Shown piece after piece: positions 1-8,803 of a DNA stretch of 13,836 nt (positions are counted from its first letter, which is position 1; every line of letters begins with the position of its first letter). The position numbers and the translations under genes are program-made. The DNA is from Euperipatoides rowelli (Eukaryota > Onychophora > Udeonychophora > Euonychophora > Peripatopsidae). The DNA is taken from NCBI GenBank assembly GCA_003024985.2, contig PXIH01S0014694.1; one strand, given 5' to 3'. The notes below the pieces were generated by a model. It did no database searches. It was not told the origin of the DNA and was given only the letters and a program-made list of their open reading frames with translations.

Positions 1-404
1 AAAGTCAATATTATAACATCAGCAGGCGCGTGTCGTAAAATTTGTCTGGGCGTCTTTTTACAAATAATTTTAAAAAATAATTATAAAATGGGCTATGTGC
101 ATGTTAAAAATCTACCAATATTGTAGTGGGGAGTTAGTTTTAGGAATAAAAGACAGAGATAAACCCACAAGGCCATACACATACACATTTTATAAAAAAT
201 TGAATTTGTTGTAAAATTGACTGTGCGCTCGCTGGAAGATTAAAGAAAAATTTACAGTTTTTTTTTTACTAGATTTAACGTTGATTTTAAATATAGTTAT
301 ATTGATACTGTATATATGTTAATCATGATAAGAATGTTATTTGGTATACTAATAAGTTTGAGGTAGAGAAAATTATTATTCAGTTGAAAATTTCTTTCAC
401 TTGA
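1..404. other. AT-rich noncoding stretch, nothing recognised
   Basis: No reading frame of note, splice-bounded exon or repeat family is recognisable. There is a slightly GC-richer word near 23-55 and a T run near 259-269. It lies just 5' of the retrotransposon remnant and could be its decayed 5' part or plain intron or flanking DNA of WDR91. The missing terminal exon of WDR91 was looked for here on the minus strand and not found. Confidence 0.5.
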
Positions 405-626
405 TTTTACATAAAATACATAATTTTTTTCTCTAAACTAATTGTCCTTATTACTAATATGTCATTTTATACTGGTAAATTTCCTAGTTCTTGGAAAATA
501 AGATTAATTTGCCCTATATTTAAAAAGGGGGAATAAATATCTTATTAACAATTATAGACCTATTACGAATCTTCCTAACTTTGCCAAGATTGTTGAAAGA
601 GTAATTCTAAACAGATTAAATCACCT
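405..626 (+). pseudogene. Reverse transcriptase pseudogene, N-terminal fragment
   Basis: The frame opens after a stop at 402-404 and runs as ITNMSFYTGKFPSSWK to FKKGE at 533, where TAA follows. One base shift forward, the frame continues as NKYLINNYRPITNLP to VILNRLNHL. WK..PIFKKG and NYRPI are the conserved finger-region motifs found in LINE reverse transcriptases before the palm. The single-base shift near 531-534 is a plain inactivating lesion. The homology stops abruptly at about 626, where unrelated DNA begins, and resumes at 1500. Confidence 0.82.
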
Positions 627-1501
627 TACCCGGATGTAAGCTGCTTTAACTTTTGTCTTGTAAATTTATGTATTTTAGTTTCTAGTGCTTTTGTCATCTG
701 TGGTGAATCAATTGAGTTTGGCTAATTTATGGCAGTGGATGTGTAACCATTGAATACTAATTTATGAATTGTTATTCTCTGCATATCTAGGCTTTTAAAA
801 TTTTCCAGGACCTACTTGTGCAATTTTTTTTTTTTTTTTTTTACTTTATTTATAAGTTCTGCTCTTAAGACAGAGACAGAATTTAGAATTTTACTGCTCG
901 AATGTCAGAGGCAGACTTTTGTGGTTTCTTTTATTTGTAAATTGCAAATCATGTGAGGATCGGATAGCGATTTATTGTCATAACATTAATACGAGATGGA
1001 AAACATGACTGAACATATTGACCAGCTGACATATTACAATTATGTAATTATTTGATTGCTGAAAGATACATAATAATAATTGTGAAATTGATGGAGAAGA
1101 TCTGGACATTAAGATTATTTTATAAATTGTTTGTTTTCCTTGATGTTGGTGCATATCTGGTTTACAGTGATTATGTTTACGTTTGCTGGAAGCTCACTAG
1201 ACTTAGCTCAGAAGAACTGATTTACTTGATTGACTAGTTATACTTAAATGGCTATCAGTATTGTTCTTTTTTGTTTTGTTTTTTAAATGAAGGAAACTTT
1301 TTATTTTTTATGTTAATTTCATAGATTTTGTTTTCTTTGTTGTTAAATATTTATATTTTCAACTTGATTCGTAAAGTTGTCATGATATTATATCTACTCA
1401 ACTCTGTAAAAGGTTTTCATATCCTTTGGGGCTAGGTACCTTATTAAATTTATAAACTAATTATTGTAAATATTTGTTTTTAGTTGAATAAACATAAACC
1501 T
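627..1501. mobile_element. Unclassified insertion of about 0.87 kb inside the LINE
   Basis: Homology to reverse transcriptase is lost between 626 and 1500. Both edges carry ACCT (623-626 and 1498-1501), compatible with a 4-base target duplication. Removing one copy plus the insert puts the LINE frame back in register at a leucine codon, which supports a clean insertion. The insert has a T run of about 19 bases (824-842). It ends with AATAAACATAAA just before the right ACCT, which resembles the 3' end of a plus-strand retroposed sequence. No inverted ends are visible. The only open frame of note (1052-1237, 61 codons) looks like chance AT-rich sequence. Its family is unknown to me. Confidence 0.55.
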
Positions 1502-2306
1502 GGTATATATTATTAAATTCGATTTATTTCCTGATAATTTACATGCATTTATATTACATAAATCATCTAATTCTAATTTACAAAAATTTTCAAGAAAAGT
1601 CATTAATAAGTTCGGTGAAAATGTTTCAACTGACATTATTTACCTAGACTTATCCTCAGCTTATGACACTATTAGTCATAAAATAATTATTGAGTGTTTT
1701 ACTATGGATAAATTTCCTGAATATATTATTAATCTGATATCTGATTATTTAAACAATATAAAAATTTTGGTTTGTGTTAATGAATTTAGTTATCATATTA
1801 TAAATTGGGGTATCCCACAGTGAGGTGCTTTATCACCATACTTGTTCAATTTAGTCATTAAAATTATTGCTACAAAATATTTACCAGTCACCTTGTTTTA
1901 TGCAGATGATATTTATTTTCCTTTGTATAAAACAGATTCTCATTCAATATTACAAAATATATTGAATGGAATTGTTACAGACTGTAAGAATTACGGATTT
2001 ATTTTAAATTATAACAAAACTACTAGATTATACTTCATATTGGAAAAACAACAACCCAAAAGCGGATGATTACATTGACAATATAATAGTTAAGAATGTT
2101 GATCATCATAGACATTTAGACATTACATTTAATGAAAAATTTAATTTTAGTGACCATTTAAATGATCTTAACATTCGGTTGAAAAATAACATAAAATACA
2201 ATAGTCCTGAAATTTTCAGAATTATTTATGAATATTACTTGATTCCTATTATTAATTATGGTTTATCTACTGTATTTATCAATTTCAATATAAAAAAGAA
2301 AGAATA
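1502..2306 (+). pseudogene. Reverse transcriptase pseudogene, palm and post-palm fragment
   Basis: After the insertion the frame runs DLFPDNLHAF, aligning with the DNQHGF block of LINE reverse transcriptases, then DIIYLDLSSAYDT (motif A, first catalytic Asp). Next comes GIPQ, a TGA stop at 1821-1823, then GALSPYLFN (motif B) and LFYADDIYF (motif C with the paired catalytic Asp codons at 1905-1910). This frame stops with TGA at 2067. From 2062 a different frame carries NVDHHRHLDITFNEKFNF, the HLG...NFSDHI-like block that follows the palm in this group. A stop follows near 2306. The internal stop and the frameshift between about 2045 and 2062 make the copy inactive even though all catalytic Asp codons persist. 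Confidence 0.85.
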
Positions 2307-2829
2307 AAATTAGAAAATACTTTGATTTATTTCAAAGAGAGTTATGGACTTAAAAAAATTATCCTATTGTGCTGGAGTTAGAAAATTAAATATTCTTACC
2401 CCAAGACAATGTAGAACTATCTATTGTTTTTTGTATAAGTAAGTTGTTATTAGGGGAAATGATGAAAAATTATTCATTGTTAATTACAGATCAGGAAAGA
2501 GAACACATAAATATACGTTATTAGATCTAATTAATACCAACAAAATTTATTTTAATTCATTTACAGAAGGAACATAAAGGTATGGAATTCCTTACCGAAA
2601 TCTGAATTTATTAATGGTATAAATACGTTTAAGAATGTTGTAGAATCTGTAATTAAAATATATCTCCTTTTGAGAAATTTGTTGAATAAATGCTTCTGTT
2701 TATTTGTTTGTGTTTTATAATTGTTGTATTTTAATCTTATATACAGTATGTTGTACAGTATTTGTTTAATGTCATATGACATTCCTGTATAAACCTATGG
2801 TTTAAACTTGTAGAATAAAATTAAATTAA
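2307..2829 (+). pseudogene. LINE C-terminal region and 3' untranslated tail
   Basis: Translations show KYFDLFQREL, reminiscent of the IQRRA region after LINE reverse transcriptases, then several stops. From about 2560 there is a readable stretch with RNIKVWNSLPKSE and TFKNVVES, matching the R.I..WNSLP...V....FK block found at the extreme C-terminus of many LINE ORF2 proteins. The coding similarity fades near 2700. It is followed by an AT-rich 3' tail with the polyadenylation-like AATAAA near 2814, ending AATTAAATTAAA at 2829. Coding-like sequence of a different kind begins right after this end. Confidence 0.75.
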
Positions 2830-2830
2830 A

Positions 2831-3248
2831 CATACTGAATATGGTCAAGTATTGAGAAGTAAACTGTTTAAAGATACTGGAATGATTCCACATATTTTGG
2901 ATATAGCAGAGGAACTTGTGATAGGTCAAATCATTCAGGACAAATCAGTGCATTGCAATTGGGAATAGAAACCAAGTAGGTTTTCTTTCAAATTTATGTC
3001 CAGCAAAAGGTTAATTAAAGCCATCATCGGTTGGAGTAGCTCAAGTAAAAGTTACGAATATAAAACTGGAAAGCTTGTCAGGTGGCACTGCTGAAGTTTC
3101 AGATTTTTACAAGAGTTCATGGTGTACTTGTAAAGAATTAAAATAAGTAATTATTGGAGACCAATGGTCAAAATATAGTATTAAGTTTAAATCAAGCCTT
3201 GGTCATAATTTGGCCTATTTAGCAAAATATTCTGAGATTTTTATTCTT
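2831..3248 (+). pseudogene. Unidentified decayed reading frame, left part
   Basis: A plus-strand frame of 45 codons (2831-2965) includes KLFKDTGMIPHILDIAEELV and then stops at TAG. A second frame picks up from about 2940 and continues to 3248 with stops only near 3030 and 3147. It carries QVGFLSNLCPAKG, SSVGVAQVKVTNI, SGGTAEVSDFYKSSWCTC and DQWSKYSIKFKSSLGHNLAY. The amino acid make-up, with Trp, Cys, Gly and balanced charge, is much richer than the chance AT-rich frames around it, so I read it as once coding. I do not recognise the family. It begins immediately 3' of the LINE tail and is broken at 3248 by a TA-flanked transposon, beyond which the same frame resumes. It may be a host gene fragment, a processed pseudogene or part of another mobile element. 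Confidence 0.5.
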
Positions 3249-3249
3249 A

Positions 3250-4659
3250 AGGGGACAGATAGGTCAAAGAAAATAAAAAAAGTAGTAAAAATGACCAAAT
3301 TATTGATTTTGATTTTTTTTACAATTTAAGCATAATTAATCTTCCGTGTTTCCAAAAATCCACGTTTTATTAATATATTTCTAAAAAAAGTTTATTAAAA
3401 TTGAATTTATTAGTACCTACTTTTGTTTATTTTTATCGTATCTGTTCAAAATACATTTTAAAATGGCTCTAACTTTGGATTGTAATATCTTGAGTTATAT
3501 ATGTTCGCCATTGATGTGGTTTTTTTTGTAAAACACCTTTGACCTTTGTTTACAAGCATATGACATCAAAATCCAAAGAAAATACAATAATAATTTCCTG
3601 TGATTGGATAAAAGTAAGCTCTAAATACAATTTTTTCAAATTAAATATGCACGCAAGCATATAAACGTCTTTAAAGCTCTATGACCCTATGATGACATTA
3701 ATTGTAATTTGATTGATCAAAATCCAAACGATAACAAACATGATCAAAATAACAAAACGTGAACTTAACAGTTTGTTTACTATTATTTTACAAAGTAATG
3801 CATTGAAATACTTATTTTGAACACCAAATTTTGATATTAAAATGCATTTTAGAGTTTATTTAAATGCCTTTAAAGCATTATGATGCTATTGCTTTAATAA
3901 ATCGTTTTTGATCAAACGATAATAAAACACGATCAAAATAACAAAACGTCAACTCCACTCGTATTTGTTTACTAATATTTTTAAAAGTAAAGTATAGAAA
4001 TAATATATTTTGTATGCAAAATTTTAATATTAAAATGCATTTTTTTTAGTTTATTTTTAGTAATCCATATCTTGAAACAAAATTAAGACCAATTGAGTAC
4101 TTTTTGTTGTCATAAAATTTCATAAACTCAATACAAACCTTTAACGTTTTTTTTTAAATTAGATTTTTTAATGCATGGTGATTTTGTGGAGCAGATAATT
4201 CCCAAACCACTCATCCATTTTGGAAAAAAAATTGAAGGTATTCTTCATTAGTATATGTAGATAGCAAATAAGAAGTTTCATGTTTCCAGGTCAATAAATT
4301 AGGTAGATAAATGAGGCTAAATAATTTAGATCATTTAATAAAAAGTTACAAAAAATATATACATAAATATCTCCAAACCTATAAAAGTTAAAGCTATAAA
4401 ACTTCTTATTAGCACTTTTTGAACCTTTATGTATAAGCCTACACAATTTTATCATTATTCTTCAATAAATGCCTAAGAAATGCTTTCCACAAAAAACATA
4501 TATTTTTCAAGATGGCCACCATTAAAAAAAAGAGGGGAAGAGGCTAATTTGCATACCAACTTTTATTTTGTAATTAGCTTGTCTATTATCTATCTATAAA
4601 TTAAATTTAAGACTCTGTGACATTTGGGGGGATTTTCGTCTTCGACGCCCCTGTCCCCT
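3250..4659. mobile_element. TA-flanked DNA transposon without transposase (1.41 kb)
   Basis: The left end AGGGGACAG (3250-3258) and the right end CTGTCCCCT (4651-4659) are exact inverted complements. Similarity continues imperfectly inward for about 15 more bases (GGTCAAAGAAAAT on the left against GCGTCGAAGACGAAAAT on the right read backwards). The dinucleotide TA flanks both ends (3248-3249 and 4660-4661), the target duplication of the Tc1/mariner/pogo group and a few others. Inside I see no transposase. There is instead an imperfect direct duplication of about 190 bases and otherwise noncoding AT-rich DNA. Removing the element with one TA restores an open frame across the site, which is good support for the boundaries. 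It is best called a long nonautonomous element; the superfamily is inferred only from the TA. Confidence 0.8.
3660..4054. repeat. Imperfect tandem duplication of about 190 bases inside the TA-flanked element
   Basis: Two copies lie head to tail, roughly 3660-3857 and 3858-4054. Each has a TTTAAAGC..TATGA block (near 3670 and 3870), then TGATCAAAATAACAAAACGT with slight variation (near 3740 and 3930). A TTGTTTACTA block (near 3772 and 3965) and ATATTAAAATGCATTTT (near 3833 and 4026) follow. The copies have drifted, with small insertions, so the duplication is old. A weaker trace of the TTGTTTAC..AAAATCCAAA pattern lies near 3547-3580. Confidence 0.75.
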
Positions 4660-4661
4660 TA

Positions 4662-4717
4662 GTAGAACATTAGAAATCTCCCAAAAGTACATAAACTTGC
4701 TTGGCAGATTGGGAAAT
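4662..4717 (+). pseudogene. Unidentified decayed reading frame, right part
   Basis: Immediately after the right TA of the transposon, a frame reads TLEISQKYINLLGRLGN and stops with TGA at 4718-4720. When the transposon and one TA are removed, this frame is in register with the one that ends at 3248, with no stop at the join. That is the main reason for linking the two parts. The short C-terminal piece is too small to identify by itself. Confidence 0.45.
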
Positions 4718-4720
4718 TGA

Positions 4721-6028
4721 TAAAATTCAACAGTTTTTAATTTTGTTTCCTTAACAATGCACTTAATAATTGTTTAGCTTTTTTGACAGCATTTTAAATT
4801 TTGACTATAATTAGCTTAATTTCTAAAAAATATTTTTTTGATATGAGTTTAGAAATATTATCAATGAACCATGATTGTTATTTTTCTTTTATAATAAATT
4901 TAATAATCATAGAGGCAATTGCATACATATTATGAATACTTATAGTATATTAATTGAAAAATTCTGCAGCCACATTAATGTCTTTAAGTAGAAATCAGAC
5001 CAATCAAAACTTGATATAGTTCTCCTGTGTTTTCATATTTGAATTATTTTTAGGCCTAGATTGCATGTAAACCTATAAGATTGTCTAATAATTGCCAATT
5101 AACCATTACAGTAACATTTGGGTTGGATGTAAAAAACAGGGGCGATACTATAGTGTCAGATTTTTGTTTACTGTTGTAATAACATTTAATGGTGATTTTG
5201 TATTTTCTTCCTTAAAAAAATTTAATGTTTACACTTTACATTCTACAAACAGATCATATTGTTGAAATTGTCTGATGAAAATACACACATTTTGAATGAT
5301 CATAAAGAGTCAAATAATTTGACTACTTGATACAAAATGTATGGTTTGATTTAGATACACTGTACATCAATAACTACAGTATGCGCAATAGCTCCAGTAT
5401 GAGCCAAAGTGTATCATGAGCTAAATATAGTGGCCTATAAGCTTCTTAATAGCCTTTATAACTTCACTTAGAGTAGTTGATAGAAAATCGGTCAAATTTG
5501 ACTCTAGATAAACTGACATCCTTTTCCTCATACTTTATCAGATGTGTTTCTATTACAATGAGATGCTTCAAAGACATCAATTCCTTTGCCACACTCTAGT
5601 ATATTTTTGTGAAAATTGCTTGTTTTTTCTTCCAATAATCTTATTTCATTAAACCTGATAAGGGATCACATATTAGTACACACAAAAAAAAAAAAAAAAA
5701 AAAAAAAACTCATAAAATGATTATCTATTTTCAAAAAAATTTATGTGAGACAAGTTATTATTTACATAGGTTTTATTTTTGTGTCTAAAAAGTCTTTCTG
5801 TTTTTCAGGCATTTTTATAATTGAATATAATGAATAGTACTGTGCTGTTTTTTTCCCTACAGATTTTAGATCTTGCCTACCATTACAATTAAAATTTTTA
5901 TACATTCCGAACATTTGAAGCTTAAAAGATAAAAGCAGAAAAATGTTGATTAAAAATATATTATGATGGTATCCCATCTCACCTTTTCAACTAATAATAA
6001 AAGGCAAAGCACATTTTATTTTAGTTAC
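4721..6028. other. Noncoding stretch, probably WDR91 3' intron
   Basis: AT-rich DNA downstream of the third WDR91 exon on the minus strand. It holds an uninterrupted run of 25 A (5684-5708) and a small inverted repeat (GATACACT at 5354-5361 against AGTGTATC at 5408-5415). Between those arms is a direct repeat of CAGTATG. Short open frames at 5762-5977 (minus) and elsewhere have no recognisable homology. The final WDR91 exon was sought here and not found. Confidence 0.6.
5684..5708. repeat. A25 homopolymer run
   Basis: Twenty-five consecutive A preceded by CACAC. It could be the tail of a plus-strand retroposed sequence or a simple mononucleotide microsatellite. No source element is recognisable upstream and no flanking duplication is evident. 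Confidence 0.8.
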
Positions 6029-6226
6029 CTGATATATAACTCCTTCAGATGGTCCACAAGTTAAAACATACTTTCCTTCAGAATCAAATGCAAATAATTT
6101 TCCTAAAGGTTTCTGTGACTGTTTTACTCCACCTAATAGGGGTATTGTGAAAGGACCAGTGGCTCCCTCATGTAAAATAGCTTCCATTATTTTGTGACCA
6201 GTTTTCATTGCATTCCACTGGATAAA
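6029..6226 (-). CDS. WDR91: WDR91 internal coding exon (third of three in window)
   Basis: On the minus strand the acceptor is TTTTATTTAG and the donor is CAG|GTAACT, giving 198 bases or 66 codons in phase 0 at both ends. The product begins FIQWNAMKTGHK, which closes the WD40 blade started in the preceding exon. It continues through HEGATGPF and GKLFAFDSEGKYVLTC to GVIYQ. Human WDR91 has the matching landmarks SDATGPF, RGRLFAFDSEGNYMLTC and GVIYK in the same order, which makes this the most diagnostic exon in the window. A central stretch rich in Gly, Val, Lys and Gln corresponds to a poorly conserved loop. The family ends with a further segment of about 45-50 residues carrying the last blade. 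I could not find it between this exon and position 1, so the terminal exon is probably outside the window or too diverged to see. Readthrough of the donor would add only ten residues before a stop. Confidence 0.93.
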
Positions 6227-7484
6227 CTAAATAAAAATTTAAAAGAAAAACGAATTTTAAAAAATTTCAATATTTTAAAAAAATTGTGTATTTTTAAATT
6301 AAAAAAAAAAAAAATAAGGGGAAATATTCAAATTTATAGGATGAGATTGGCTGCTATATAGTATGTTAAACTATACACATTATAATAAAGCATGAACTGC
6401 TTGTGCCAATTTATACAACTGTGATTGTTAATCAAATAATATATAAATCTTTCTATAAATTCAAGAACGAAAGAAAATATTATTGTCTAGACATAAGCTG
6501 AATGGTCAGTTTTTGTCTATACCACTTATTGATCTTCTTATTCACATATTGTACATTTTTAGAGTGTAGAAAGAGAAGAAATAAGGGAGCTAAGACACAA
6601 GTGATCCAATTAAATTATTTTTATTGTATGGTACAGCGTAAGTATTTACAGGTACACCTGTAAGCACTGGCTTTCTATCACAACCCTAATCAAGACTGAT
6701 TACACATTATTCACAAGTGAAAATTTAAGTTGGTTATTTCTTAATAAATCATGAATTAATAAATGTTAAATTTTCTATACATTGTACAAAAATTCTATAA
6801 AAATTGATAAAAATTCCTGAAATATAATTCTAAAACAATAATTATAAAAAAAAAAAAAACAGGAAAATTACACTTGAAAAAGATTGATAAAGGGTCATTT
6901 GATTACTAAAATACTTTGGTTATATTCATTACCAGTTCGGCCAATTCCATTTAACAGGTGGTAAATTTCCGAGAGCACACGGTATCTCTCACATACTAAT
7001 TTAAATTTAATATAGGGTACCATGAAAAATTAGGTTTAGTCAAAAGGCGTTTATGAACTATAAAAGGGAAGAAAAACATCTACTATGCATTTTTTCCTTC
7101 ACATATTGTTAAAAACTTCTCATTTTTTTTTCCAAAACTGATAAAATATTTTAGTGAGGTGTACAATAATGAAACAAATGTGGCATAAAAAAAAGCAATT
7201 AATCTGATGTAATTTACTTCTACTAAGTTAATATTGCCATAAAACATGTACCGTATAATGAATATTATTGCCAATATGACAGAATTAACTAATTTTTACA
7301 TCAAAAAGTCTGGGCATTTAATTAAATGTTCAAGTTTCGTCTTAAAAGCTCTAAAAATCGAACATTTATATATTTTAAGTCTAAAATTCAATCCGGTTGA
7401 AGATTCGTAATTATGCCTGTGTTTCTTAAATATCCTTGAAACTAGAGAAATAAATACTCTTAATATTATAATGAAATTTCTAAC
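6227..7484 (-). other. WDR91 intron between the exons at 7485-7597 and 6029-6226
   Basis: On the minus strand this 1258-base intron starts GTTAGA and ends TTTATTTAG. It contains AT-rich sequence, A runs near 6300-6314 and 6847-6860, and an 18-base near-palindrome TTACAGGTACACCTGTAA (6646-6663). The first 62 codons after the donor are open in the exon frame. No mobile element with clear ends was recognised. Confidence 0.85.
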
Positions 7485-7597
7485 CCTGCCATCAGATCCC
7501 ATTGTATAACAGCTGGTTTCATCCGGACTAAACTGTACAGAATAAACTTCACCCAGATGAGCTTGCCAACTTGCAATACAATCATAGCATTTTAAGT
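7485..7597 (-). CDS. WDR91: WDR91 internal coding exon (second of three in window)
   Basis: On the minus strand the exon starts after a long T tract and acceptor TTTCAG. Its first two bases (AC) complete the Asp codon begun by the exon at 12337-12445. It encodes 38 codons counting the shared one, with the motifs WQAHLGEVYSVQFSPDE and GSDGR. The AHLGEVYSVQFSPDE stretch is the first half of a WD40 repeat; in the human protein the equivalent reads RAHYGEVYSVEFSYDE. The exon ends in phase 0 at AGG|GTTAGA. This donor has T at +3 and is weaker than the other two. The next exon continues directly as FIQWN, completing the blade, so the join is supported by homology on both sides. The intron between this exon and the upstream one is about 4.7 kb and contains a pogo-like transposon remnant. 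Without splicing the frame stays open for 62 more codons. Confidence 0.92.
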
Positions 7598-8035
7598 CTG
7601 AAATTAAAAAAAAAAATTGGTTAAAAACAAAACAATATAAGGATAAAAGAGATTATCACATAAAATGCCTTCACAAACTAAAACCACCTTTAAAAAACAA
7701 ATTCTTGAGTCCATGCTCAACTGTTTAATTATTTTCTATTGGGCTGTAATCAGATTACAATTGAATAAGAAAATGTTCTATGGGATATTTTTTTAAATAA
7801 TAATACTCTATTTTTATTCTTTAATTAATAAGTGGAAGGAATGTTACAGTAACTTGTTTTGTCTGCCATTTTGAACAAATCGCATAAAGTAATCCATCTC
7901 TCGAGCAATGTTAAAAGTTTGAAATGAAACCTAACAAGATTTTTTTAAACTAAAACTATGACAAACGGTCTAATTCAGTTCATGCACTTAATGAAAATGA
8001 AAAATAGTGAATAATTCAATGTTTGTAATGACAAA
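7598..8035 (-). other. WDR91 intron, 3' part, nothing specific
   Basis: This is the acceptor-proximal end of the 4.7 kb intron (7598-12336) when read on the minus strand. Beside the acceptor with its T-rich tract, the stretch is AT-rich without a recognisable gene or repeat. Confidence 0.7.
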
Positions 8036-8230
8036 CACACTTATAGTTATAGATGTGAGGAAATCACTGACGTGTGATTTTGTCACTGTGATTTACTAGT
8101 CAAAGTCACACTGTTATGATATTAACAGCTAATATCTATACTAACTTGTCATTTGTCACTGTGATTTACTAATCAGTCATGTGTGATTAAGTTATGATAT
8201 TAACAGTGATTAATAGTGATAGAGCTCGTC
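8036..8230. repeat. Imperfect direct repeat with GTCACTGTGATTTACTA and GATATTAACAG
   Basis: The block GTCACTGTGATTTACTA..TCA (from about 8084) is followed by CACACTGTTATGATATTAACAG. A second copy starts near 8155 with GTCACTGTGATTTACTAATC and runs to GTTATGATATTAACAG. The unit spacing is about 71 bases. The words TGTGATT and CACTG also occur just before the first copy (near 8065-8080) and after the second (CAGTGATTAATAGTGAT). The array is similar in vocabulary to 8481-8692 and 9970-10080, suggesting one repeat family or one element. Confidence 0.7.
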
Positions 8231-8430
8231 TCAAAAAAAAAAAACAGATTTACAGTCAAAATTAAATTTATAAAAAATAAAATTTATTCGAATACTGTAT
8301 AAAAATAAATAGCTTAAGTTTAAAAAAAAGGTCAATTCACTAATACTTGTTCTAACTTGTAATCATTTTTTTTCTCCCCCACTATCATTAGACCCTATAT
8401 TAAGAACGGCACCTTTAGTTTTGCTTGCAA

Positions 8431-8700
8431 AGTTGTACCCACTCTTCACAAGAATTGAGACTCACGACTCATCAGCATTATAACTGTGATCACTGAATCA
8501 TTAGCATTGAACGAGAAGTGGAACAGAAACTATTAGTGATCCAGTGAGTCGGTGTTAACGTTAACTAGAGTAACTGTGATCACTGTTAACAATCACTGAG
8601 CTTATACGACTCACAAGTTTCGTTAGTTGAATGAGCACTGCAGTAACTGTGAATTGAGATTTTATAATCATTAGCAGCATTGAACGAGAAGTAAAACGGG
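8431..8700. repeat. Imperfect repeat cluster with TAACTGTGATCACTG and CATTGAACGAGAAGT
   Basis: TAACTGTGATCACTG occurs at 8481-8495 and 8571-8585, with a degenerate copy starting at 8644. CATTGAACGAGAAGT occurs exactly at 8505-8519 and 8678-8692, 173 bases apart. Each is preceded by ATCATTAGCA and followed by a purine-rich AAC-containing word. GACTCA-type words recur at several points (near 8458-8470, 8545 as the complement, and 8609). The core TGTGATCACTG contains the palindrome GTGATCAC, and one copy sits within TAACTGTGATCACTGTTAAC (8571-8590). No coding frame is present. It may be a subterminal region of a DNA transposon or a decayed satellite. Confidence 0.7.
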
Positions 8701-8803
8701 TTTAGAGTTGTAAAAAAAATTTACAGTATGATAAATATTCATTATAAATTCTGATTTGCTCTATAACAAAAATTGGATCTTTCATGTTATCTGCCCACCA
8801 CTA

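Larger units (their letters stand above)
405..2829 (+). mobile_element. Dead non-LTR (LINE-type) retrotransposon, 5'-truncated and interrupted
   Basis: Plus-strand translations give, in order, the landmarks of a LINE reverse transcriptase. They are a WK...PIFKKG block (492-533), NNYRPITNLP (547-576), a motif A region YLDLSSAYDT (1641-1670), GIPQ followed by a stop then GALSP (motif B, stop at 1821-1823), and the YADD catalytic box (1899-1910). A post-RT region with NFSDHL follows (about 2140-2160), and then a C-terminal WNSLP block (2583-2597). The element ends in a 3' tail with AATAAA near 2814 and an A-rich end at 2829. Frameshifts lie near 531 and between about 2045 and 2062, with more beyond about 2306. 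The endonuclease and any ORF1 are absent, so it is 5'-truncated or lost them. An insertion of about 0.87 kb splits it at about 626. Landmarks suit the Jockey/CR1-like group, but the clade is not certain. Confidence 0.85.

Noticed and set aside
1052-1237. 61-codon plus-strand open frame
   Set aside because: It lies in the insertion within the LINE, has a composition driven by AT-rich DNA, and shows no motif or splice context.
2561-2782. 73-codon minus-strand open frame
   Set aside because: It is antisense to the LINE C-terminal WNSLP block and its 3' tail, which explain the sequence.
3247-3254. TTAA target of a piggyBac-type insertion
   Set aside because: The left edge reads TTAA but the right edge reads TTAG, so only TA is shared on both sides.
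5354-5430. Possible terminal WDR91 exon on the minus strand (TLAHTGAIAHTVVIDVQ-like reading)
   Set aside because: It vaguely resembles a WD40 blade, but the frame required by the preceding exon has a stop, the expected last residues are absent, and no clear donor or stop arrangement fits.
5762-5977. 71-codon minus-strand open frame beside a WDR91 exon
   Set aside because: It does not match the WDR91 C-terminus or any family I recognise, and it is separated from the exon by stops. Probably chance.
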